Source: JAGWFU01 sp035534575
Lineage (GTDB): Archaea > Micrarchaeota > Micrarchaeia > Micrarchaeales > Micrarchaeaceae
Length of the DNA stretch: 64,000 nt
Assembly: GCA_035534575.1 (NCBI GenBank)
Contig: DATLRT010000014.1
Coordinates: 15,624-79,623 of the forward strand
Direction of reading: 5' to 3'
In this document: one piece after another, positions 58,606-64,000 of the stretch
Layout: the number at the start of each line of letters is the position of its first letter
How positions within the stretch are numbered: the stretch's first letter is position 1
The notes under the pieces: generated by a model
Told to the model about the DNA's origin: nothing
What the model saw: only the letters and a program-made list of their open reading frames with translations
The model's database searches: none
Program-made: the position numbers and the translations under genes

Positions 58606-58613
58606 GGAAGGAG
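58606..58613 (+). promoter_or_regulatory. Shine-Dalgarno sequence that fixes the aIF5B start
   Basis: GGAAGGAG directly touches the ATG at 58614 but is 6 bases before the in-frame ATG at 58620. The second has the usual spacing, so MIRQPIISVMGHV is the likely N terminus. Confidence 0.6.
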
Positions 58614-58619
58614 ATGCGC

Positions 58620-60374
58620 ATGATAAGGCAACCCATAATATCGGTCATGGGCCACGTGGACCACGGAAAGACCACACTGCTCGACCGAGTAAGGAACACT
58701 GCGATAGCATCGAGGGAAGCCGGCGGCATAACCCAGCACATAGGCGCGAGCGAGGTCCCCATAGAGACGGTCATGGCGATCTGCGGCCCGCTGCTGAAGG
58801 CGACCGGAACCAAGCTGACCATACCTGGTCTTCTCTTCATAGACACGCCCGGCCACGAGGCATTCACCAACCTGAGGAAGAGGGGAGGGAGCGTTGCGGA
58901 CATCGCAATCCTGGTCGTGGACGTTACGAAGGGCTTCGAGCCTCAGACGATAGAGGCGATTGAGATATTGAAGGGATACAAGACTCCTTTCATAGTGGCG
59001 GCAAACAAGATAGACCTGATAACCGGCTGGATAGCGACGGGATCGAAGAGCTACCTCGACGCGCTCTCCAAGCAGAGCGACTACGTGAAGAACGAGGTGG
59101 AGGGAAGGATATACCAGCTTGTGGGAAGGCTGAGCGAGCTCGGGTTCAGCAGCGAGGCGTTCAACAGGATAAAGGACTTCCAGTCCGAGCTTGCGATAGT
59201 GCCGATGAGCGCCAAGACGGGAGAGGGAGTGGCTGAGCTGCTTATGGTGGCGTCGGGGCTGGCACAGAAGTTCCTGGAGATGAAGCTCAACATAGAGATA
59301 ATGGGGCCGGGAAGGGGCAGCATACTCGAGAAGGTCGAGGTCAAGGGGCTCGGCATCACGATAGACGTCATCCTTTACGACGGCACGCTGAAGGTGAACG
59401 ACACGATAGCCTTCGCGACAGCCAACGCAATCGCCACAGCGAAGGTGAAGGCGCTGCTCAAGCCAAAGCCGCTACACCAGATAGGCGAGTCCGCAAGCAA
59501 GTACTTCTATGTTGACTCCGTGAGCGCGGCGTCGGGGGTGAAGATAAGCGCGACAGGGCTTGACGATGCTATACCCGGATCGCCAGTGGTGCAGACTTCG
59601 GACAGGGACTACGAGAAGGAGATAAGCGCGGAGATAGGGGAGATATTCAAGACGGACAAGAAGGGGTTGATACTCAAGGCCGACTCGATAGGCAGCATAG
59701 AGGCGCTCTCGAAGCTGATGGAGAGGGCGGGATACCCGATAAGCAGGAAGGGCATCGGCAAGGTTACGAAGAGGGATGTCATCGACGCGTTCGGGATGAA
59801 CGCCGTGGACCCGGCCAGCTCGATAGTGATGGCTTTCGGCGTGGGAGTGGAGGACGACGCTGCTGAGGCGGCCTTCTCCAGCGGAGTGAAGATACTGACG
59901 GGCAGCATAATATACAAGCTGCTCGACGACTACAAGCTCTTCGTTGATGAGAGGCAGAAGAGCATAAACAAGAGGCTTGAGGACCGGGTGATATTCCCCG
60001 GAGTGATAGAGGTGCTGCCGAACACGGTTTTCAGGGCATCGCACCCGGCGATATTCGGGATGGACGTGCTTGAGGGAAGGGTGAGGGCGGGGTACCAGCT
60101 CATCAACGACGTTGGGGAGGTTGTCGGAAGGGTGAAGGGCATCCAGAACGACAAGTCGCCGGTTGAGACCGCAAAGAAGGGCGACAGATTCGCCATCTCT
60201 GTAGAGGGGCCCACTTTCGGCAGGCAGATACGCGAGGACCAGAAGCTCTACACTGGAATCAGCGAGGAGGACTACCTTCACTTCACGAAGGAGCTCTCAA
60301 GTGTGCTCACCGATGAGGAGAAGGCGCTCTTGGGCAAGATAATAAACATAAGGAGGAACGCCAGGATAAAGTGA
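58620..60374 (+). CDS. infB: Translation initiation factor aIF5B
   Basis: A 584-residue GTPase that helps join the ribosomal subunits with initiator tRNA. G1 GHVDHGKTTLL, switch GGITQHIGA, G3 DTPGHEAF, G4 NKID and G5 MSAKTGEG, followed by a beta barrel (ISGLGITIDVILYDGTLKV-type), the alpha-beta-alpha domain III and a C-terminal barrel (GVIEVLPNTVFRASHPAIFG). No intein is present. Full length for archaea. Confidence 0.94.
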   Translation: MIRQPIISVMGHVDHGKTTLLDRVRNTAIASREAGGITQHIGASEVPIETVMAICGPLLKATGTKLTIPGLLFIDTPGHEAFTNLRKRGGSVADIAILVVDVTKGFEPQTIEAIEILKGYKTPFIVAANKIDLITGWIATGSKSYLDALSKQSDYVKNEVEGRIYQLVGRLSELGFSSEAFNRIKDFQSELAIVPMSAKTGEGVAELLMVASGLAQKFLEMKLNIEIMGPGRGSILEKVEVKGLGITIDVILYDGTLKVNDTIAFATANAIATAKVKALLKPKPLHQIGESASKYFYVDSVSAASGVKISATGLDDAIPGSPVVQTSDRDYEKEISAEIGEIFKTDKKGLILKADSIGSIEALSKLMERAGYPISRKGIGKVTKRDVIDAFGMNAVDPASSIVMAFGVGVEDDAAEAAFSSGVKILTGSIIYKLLDDYKLFVDERQKSINKRLEDRVIFPGVIEVLPNTVFRASHPAIFGMDVLEGRVRAGYQLINDVGEVVGRVKGIQNDKSPVETAKKGDRFAISVEGPTFGRQIREDQKLYTGISEEDYLHFTKELSSVLTDEEKALLGKIINIRRNARIK

Positions 60375-60508
60375 GGTAACGTCCGCGGAGACCGACGACC
60401 GTGCAGGAACAGAAGCCGCTTTCCCTTCCGTTTCGTTAAGCTTTATAAAACAGTCTCGGCCAAACAATATTGCGGGGGGGCATTTGCTCTCCCTGATTAA
60501 GTGATAAT

Positions 60509-61708
60509 ATGTCCAACATAAGCGTTGTAAACAGGGATTCGATACCGGTAGAGGAGCAGGCGATAGAGTTCGTGGAGAGGAAGGGGATGGGCCACCCGGA
60601 CAGCCTGATAGACGGCATCTGCGACAGGGTGAGCATAGAGATATCCAAGGCTTACATAGAGAAGGTAGGCAGGGTGCTCCACCACAACGTAGACAAGGGA
60701 CTGATAGTGGGCGGCAAGTCCGAGGCCTCGTTCGGCCACGGCAAGATACTGAGGCCGATTGAGGTCATAGTCGCCGGAAGGGCGGTCAAGGAGCTCAATG
60801 GTATGAAGATTCCTGTTGACCAGATAGCGATAGACACAACCAAGGCTTACCTGAAGGAGCACACGAGGTACCTTGACGTGGATAATGAGGTCATAGTCAA
60901 CACGAAGATAGACGACGTCTCCGCTGACCTTAACCAGGTTTACGAGAGGAGCAAGGACGTGCCGCTGGCCAACGACACCTCGTTCGGAATAGGCTTCGCG
61001 CCGTTCTCGGAGACCGAGAGGCTGACACTTGAGACAGAGCACCTGCTCAACAGCAAGGAGTACAAGACGAAGATACCTGCGGTTGGAGAGGACATAAAGG
61101 TCATGGCAGTGAGGGAGGGCAACAAGATAACCCTCACAATCGCAATAGCCTTCGTGGCCCAGGAGGTAAAGGACATAAAGGACTACGTGGAGAAGGAGAA
61201 GACCATAGCGAACGACGTAAGGGAGTTTGCCAAGACGATTACAAAGAGGGAGGTGGAGGTGTCGGTCAACACCGGAGACGACATAGAGAAGGGAGAGGTC
61301 TACCTCACGAAGACGGGACTGAGCTGCGAGGCGGGTGACGACGGTTCGGTGGGCAGGGGCAACAGAGTAAACGGGCTCATAACGCCGTTCAGGAACATGA
61401 GCCTGGAGGCTGCAGCGGGAAAGAACCCGATCAGCCACGTAGGCAAGATATACAACATACTCGCGAAGGAGATAGCTCAGGACGTTGCAAAGCTGTACCC
61501 ACAAGTAGAGGACTGCAGGGTCTACATAGTCTCGCAGATAGGAAGGAGCATAGCCGACCCGAAGAGCCTCTGCGTTGAGATAGTTATGAAGAAGGGTGAG
61601 AACTTCGACTCAGTGTCGAAGAAGATAAGGGAGGTGGCGGACAACGGGCTCGAGAACCTGGCGTACCTCACTCAGGAGATAATAAACGGAGAGCACGAGG
61701 TGTTCTAA
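60509..61708 (+). CDS. metK: S-adenosylmethionine synthetase, archaeal type
   Basis: A 399-residue enzyme of the archaeal MAT family, distinct from bacterial MetK. Seen are ERKGMGHPDSLIDGICDRVSIEI, ALSHHNVDKGL-type GRVLHHNVDKGLIVGGKS, FGHGKILRPIEVIVAGRA, and GAGDDG-like EAGDDGSVGRGNRVNGLI. It makes SAM, used for example by the SET methyltransferase at 40 kb. The 134-base gap before it holds a TTTATAAAAC box (about 60443-60452) and a G-rich leader (GCGGGGGGGCA) whose role is unclear. Confidence 0.95.
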   Translation: MSNISVVNRDSIPVEEQAIEFVERKGMGHPDSLIDGICDRVSIEISKAYIEKVGRVLHHNVDKGLIVGGKSEASFGHGKILRPIEVIVAGRAVKELNGMKIPVDQIAIDTTKAYLKEHTRYLDVDNEVIVNTKIDDVSADLNQVYERSKDVPLANDTSFGIGFAPFSETERLTLETEHLLNSKEYKTKIPAVGEDIKVMAVREGNKITLTIAIAFVAQEVKDIKDYVEKEKTIANDVREFAKTITKREVEVSVNTGDDIEKGEVYLTKTGLSCEAGDDGSVGRGNRVNGLITPFRNMSLEAAAGKNPISHVGKIYNILAKEIAQDVAKLYPQVEDCRVYIVSQIGRSIADPKSLCVEIVMKKGENFDSVSKKIREVADNGLENLAYLTQEIINGEHEVF

Positions 61709-61734
61709 GGCCTCTTGCGGACTGGGCGGAGCGC

Positions 61735-62304
61735 TCAGTCCACCTTCTTTTGATTTGCCACATACCTTCGACGATAGAGTACAGTGCTTTGCCTTCTCCT
61801 TTCCTCCAGATCCTCCTTGGTGTAGAAGTCCCTCTGGCTGAGCCATCGGGTAAGCAGGCGATTATCTAAGGCCGATACCTCCTTTGCGCCGTATTTAGGA
61901 ATCAGATTCTCAAGCATCTGTCTCGCGGCGTCCTTCTTGGACTCCTCGTAGACGAGAATCGCGGGAGACTTGAGCCCTAGCACGCCAGCTATTGAGCTGT
62001 TGCGCCTTGAGCTTGAGGTCTTTATCTCAACTGACTTTACCTTCGTCTTGTTGAGCGCCGCTATAAACATTATCTGCTTGAGCTCATCCGCGTTCTTAAT
62101 CCTTGAAACCGCGGAGTTGCTTATCAGCAGGAAGCCCTCGTTATTGAGTGCGAACCTCACATAGGCATTTTTGCTATCGGAGAAGTTGACCTGCGCGCTT
62201 GTCCTAAGCAGGTACTCGATGCCCTGCGCCTCAGGCCTTGTAGCTCGCCTAAGCAGCGGACACTCCGCCAAAAGGGATTGCTGTGCGGTTGCTTGCGCTT
62301 GCAT
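61735..62304 (-). CDS. Hypothetical protein behind rps10
   Basis: Unrecognised 189-residue basic protein. Segments: LLRTSAQVNFSDSKNAYVRFAL, NSAVSRIKNADELKQIMFIAALNK, LKSPAILVYEESKKDAARQML and a very basic tail (RRRQSTVLYRRRYVANQKK). It may bind nucleic acid. It follows rps10 by 27 bases on the same strand across a T-rich stretch, so it may be partly uncoupled from the EF-1A-rps10 transcript. It lies in convergent orientation to metK. Confidence 0.58.
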   Translation of the reverse strand: MQAQATAQQSLLAECPLLRRATRPEAQGIEYLLRTSAQVNFSDSKNAYVRFALNNEGFLLISNSAVSRIKNADELKQIMFIAALNKTKVKSVEIKTSSSRRNSSIAGVLGLKSPAILVYEESKKDAARQMLENLIPKYGAKEVSALDNRLLTRWLSQRDFYTKEDLEERRRQSTVLYRRRYVANQKKVD

Positions 62305-62313
62305 CTTGATCAC

Positions 62314-62329
62314 TAAAAAGAAAAAGCGA
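62314..62329 (-). terminator. T-rich stretch behind rps10
   Basis: The minus strand reads CGCTTTTTCTTTTTAG just behind the rps10 stop; this is a likely full or partial terminator. Confidence 0.4.
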
Positions 62330-62331
62330 AA

Positions 62332-62649
62332 TCAGCCGGCGAGGCTGATCTCTATGTGCACCGTGTCCGGAACCTTTATCCTCATTATCTGCCTGAGCGC
62401 TGGTTCGCTGCCGTCGATTATGATGAGCCTCTTGTGGATCCTCATCTCCCACTTCTCGTAGGTGTGGCTTCCGTCGCCGCAAGGGGTCTTCCTTGTGGTC
62501 TGGGAGATAATCTTCGTGGGCAGGGGGATTGGCCCCTCCGACTTCACGTTAATCGATGTGGCGATTGACTTTATCTGGTCCGCAATCGAGACTACGTCCT
62601 TGGCAACGGTGCTGACGAGCTTTATTATGGCTTTTGACAATCTATGCAC
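62332..62649 (-). CDS. rps10: Ribosomal protein uS10
   Basis: About 105 residues with the S10 pattern: VKSEGPIPLPTKI, the SQTTRKTPCGDGSHTYEKWEMRIHKRLI loop, and IKVPDTVHIEISLAG at the end. The GTG at 62649 or the TTG at 62652 starts the gene; the TTG directly follows the EF-1A stop. In archaea rps10 usually follows EF-1A, as here. Confidence 0.94.
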   Translation of the reverse strand: MHRLSKAIIKLVSTVAKDVVSIADQIKSIATSINVKSEGPIPLPTKIISQTTRKTPCGDGSHTYEKWEMRIHKRLIIIDGSEPALRQIMRIKVPDTVHIEISLAG

Positions 62650-62652
62650 CAA

Positions 62653-63933
62653 TTACTGAGTCCTTGGGACTATGTCCAAGATTACTCCCGCGCCGACCGT
62701 CTCTCCCATATCCCTTACCGCGAACCTTCCGAGCTGCGGGAAGTCGCTGAACTTCTCTATGCAGATCGGCTTCGTCGGCTTTATCTTGACTATGGCGACG
62801 TCTCCCGTCTTTATCGTCTCGGGGTTCTTCTCGAGCGTCAGTCCCGTCTTCGGGTCCTTCTTCTCAAGAATCTCCGTTATCGTGCAGGCCAGCTGTGCGG
62901 TGTGTATGTGGAACACCGGTGTGTAGCCCTTCGCTATCACGTTCTGGTGGTGGAGCACTATCATCTGCGCCGTGAACTCCATCGCCACTGTGGGCGGGTT
63001 GCTCGACGGTCCGATGACGTCTCCCCTCTTGATGTCCTTCCTCTCGACGTTCTTCACGTTGAACCCGATGTTGTCTCCGGGCTCAGCCTGCTGCATCTGC
63101 TGGTGGTGCATCTCAATGCTCTTTACCTCCGTCTTCACGCCGCTCGGCATGATTATGACAGGGTCTCCTATCTTGACTATTCCGGTCTCTACCCTGCCTA
63201 CTGGGACAGTTCCGAATCCGGATATGCTGAAGACGTCCTGTATCGGAAGCCTCAGCGGCTTGTCCGTAGGCTTCTTCGGCAGAGTAAGCGTGTCAAGAGC
63301 GGCCAAGAGCGTCGGGCCAGTGTACCACGAGAGCTTCTCGCTCTTTGCGGTCTTGGGGCCGGAGTTCGATCCCTCAAGTGCGGAGTACGGGACGAACAGC
63401 GTGTTGTCGACCTTGAAGCCAAGCGACTTCAGGAGGGTGTACACCTCCTTCTTGGTGTTCTCGAACTTCTCCTGATTGAAGCCTGAGACGTCCATCTTGT
63501 TTATCGCCACTATCAGCTGAGGCACTCCGAGAACGCTGACCAGTATGGCGTGTTCCCTTGTCTGGGGCTTTATTCCCTCCTCTGCGCTGACTACCAGCAC
63601 TGCGGCGTCCGCCTGGCTGGCTCCCGTAATCATGTTCTTTACGAAGTCCCTGTGTCCCGGGGCGTCTATGATTGTGAAGAAGAACTTCTGGGTCGAGAAC
63701 TCCTTGTGGGCTATGTCGATTGTGATTCCCCTCTCTCGCTCCTCCTTGAGCTGGTCCATAACGAACGCGAACTCGAAAGTAGGCCTGTTGTACTGGGCCG
63801 TCATCTCCTTGTACCTGGCGATGTCCCTGTCGGTTATCGCGCCTGCCTCATACAGCAGTCTGCCTACTGTCGTCGACTTTCCGTGGTCGACGTGTCCTAT
63901 AAAGATCAAATTCATGTGTGGTTTGTCTGACAT
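62653..63933 (-). CDS. tuf: Elongation factor 1-alpha (EF-1A)
   Basis: A 426-residue GTPase bringing aminoacyl-tRNA to the ribosome. G1 GHVDHGKST, switch ERERGITIDIA, G3 DAPGHRD, G4 NKMD, domain 2 starting LRLPIQDVFSISGFGTVPVGRVETG, and domain 3 ending VGAGVILDIVP. Archaeal signatures such as KNMITGASQADAA are present. The start MSDKPHMNLIFIG is the ATG at 63933, with a TTATATTT box about 20 bases ahead. rps10 follows without a gap. Confidence 0.96.
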   Translation of the reverse strand: MSDKPHMNLIFIGHVDHGKSTTVGRLLYEAGAITDRDIARYKEMTAQYNRPTFEFAFVMDQLKEERERGITIDIAHKEFSTQKFFFTIIDAPGHRDFVKNMITGASQADAAVLVVSAEEGIKPQTREHAILVSVLGVPQLIVAINKMDVSGFNQEKFENTKKEVYTLLKSLGFKVDNTLFVPYSALEGSNSGPKTAKSEKLSWYTGPTLLAALDTLTLPKKPTDKPLRLPIQDVFSISGFGTVPVGRVETGIVKIGDPVIIMPSGVKTEVKSIEMHHQQMQQAEPGDNIGFNVKNVERKDIKRGDVIGPSSNPPTVAMEFTAQMIVLHHQNVIAKGYTPVFHIHTAQLACTITEILEKKDPKTGLTLEKNPETIKTGDVAIVKIKPTKPICIEKFSDFPQLGRFAVRDMGETVGAGVILDIVPRTQ

Positions 63934-64000
63934 TGGATTCACCGAAATATAATGTAAAATCAGCTTTTCTTATTGCAACCGCAAAAATACATACTGCAAG

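Noticed and set aside
60375..60508. SAM riboswitch ahead of metK
   Set aside because: No core of any known SAM riboswitch class is visible, and these are not established in archaea.
60497..61504. A 335-codon open frame antisense to metK
   Set aside because: Same shadow composition; metK on the other strand has full family motifs.
62644..63486. A 280-codon open frame antisense to EF-1A
   Set aside because: Shadow of the highly conserved EF-1A gene; no family resemblance.
1..64000. CRISPR arrays, insertion sequences, rRNA genes, replication origin
   Set aside because: No regularly spaced direct repeats, transposase motifs, terminal inverted repeats, rRNA-like sequence or Cdc6/ORB-like clusters were seen.

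Overview
The window is chromosomal DNA from an archaeon. It carries archaeal elongation factor 1A beside ribosomal protein S10, an aIF5B-type initiation factor, a clamp-loader (RFC) small subunit, an archaeal-type S-adenosylmethionine synthetase, a CTP synthase, an ATP-dependent DNA ligase and an archaeal FAD synthase. Its pilin-like proteins have archaeal class III signal peptides. Many start codons lie 25-35 bases behind a TATA box such as TTTAAATA or TTTATATA, which is typical of leaderless archaeal transcription. Gene density is very high, ATGA and TAATG overlaps are common, and there are many anchored surface proteins. This fits a small-genome archaeon of the DPANN type, possibly Micrarchaeota-like, but that placement is only inference and I cannot name a species.

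Layout. 0-5 kb: anchored surface proteins (one a Cys-rich repeat protein), a sugar-nucleotide epimerase and a malic enzyme. 5.6-10.4 kb, minus strand: a four-gene operon of an aspartase/fumarase-superfamily lyase, a SelB-like protein without GTPase motifs, a sulfatase-fold enzyme and a glycosyltransferase. 10.5-13.7 kb: a VapBC pair, an orphan fumarate reductase/aspartate oxidase-type flavoprotein and membrane proteins. 13.7-19.7 kb: a CAP-domain surface protein, a pentapeptide-repeat protein, a YCII protein and a broken pair of large surface proteins. 19.9-25.4 kb: pyruvate kinase, tRNA-Pro, RFC small subunit, two EamA transporters and a peroxiredoxin. 25.4-29.6 kb: a sulfate-activation locus (cysD, cysN) behind a divergent ribbon-helix-helix regulator with twin palindromic operators, and with an AT-rich putative endonuclease gene wedged between cysD and cysN. 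29.7-35.6 kb: DNA polymerase IV, thioredoxin reductase, a metallo-beta-lactamase nuclease-like protein, a carbonic-anhydrase-like protein and an ABC exporter. 36-41.5 kb: tRNA-Ile, AMMECR1 protein, RNase H, a TPR-AAA+ fusion, a Nudix hydrolase, a frameshifted ankyrin gene, a SET-domain protein, tRNA-His and a second toxin-antitoxin pair. 41.5-48 kb: a minus-strand type IV pilus-like operon (ATPase, two platform proteins, a string of pilin-like proteins) that contains an atypical tRNA and a degenerate tandem copy of it. 48-54 kb: a winged-helix protein, DNA ligase and a giant beta-helix surface protein. 54-64 kb: tRNA-Thr and core translation and nucleotide metabolism genes ending with EF-1A.

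The metabolic genes point to C4-dicarboxylate and pyruvate interconversion (lyase, flavoprotein, malic enzyme, pyruvate kinase), sulfate activation and thiol redox control. No intergenic stretch longer than about 300 bases was found. No CRISPR array, insertion sequence or rRNA is visible. The strongest leads for something unusual are the type-II-like tRNA with a UAC anticodon inside the pilus operon, the endonuclease insertion in the cys operon with its regulator/operator pair, and the degenerate SelB-like protein operon.
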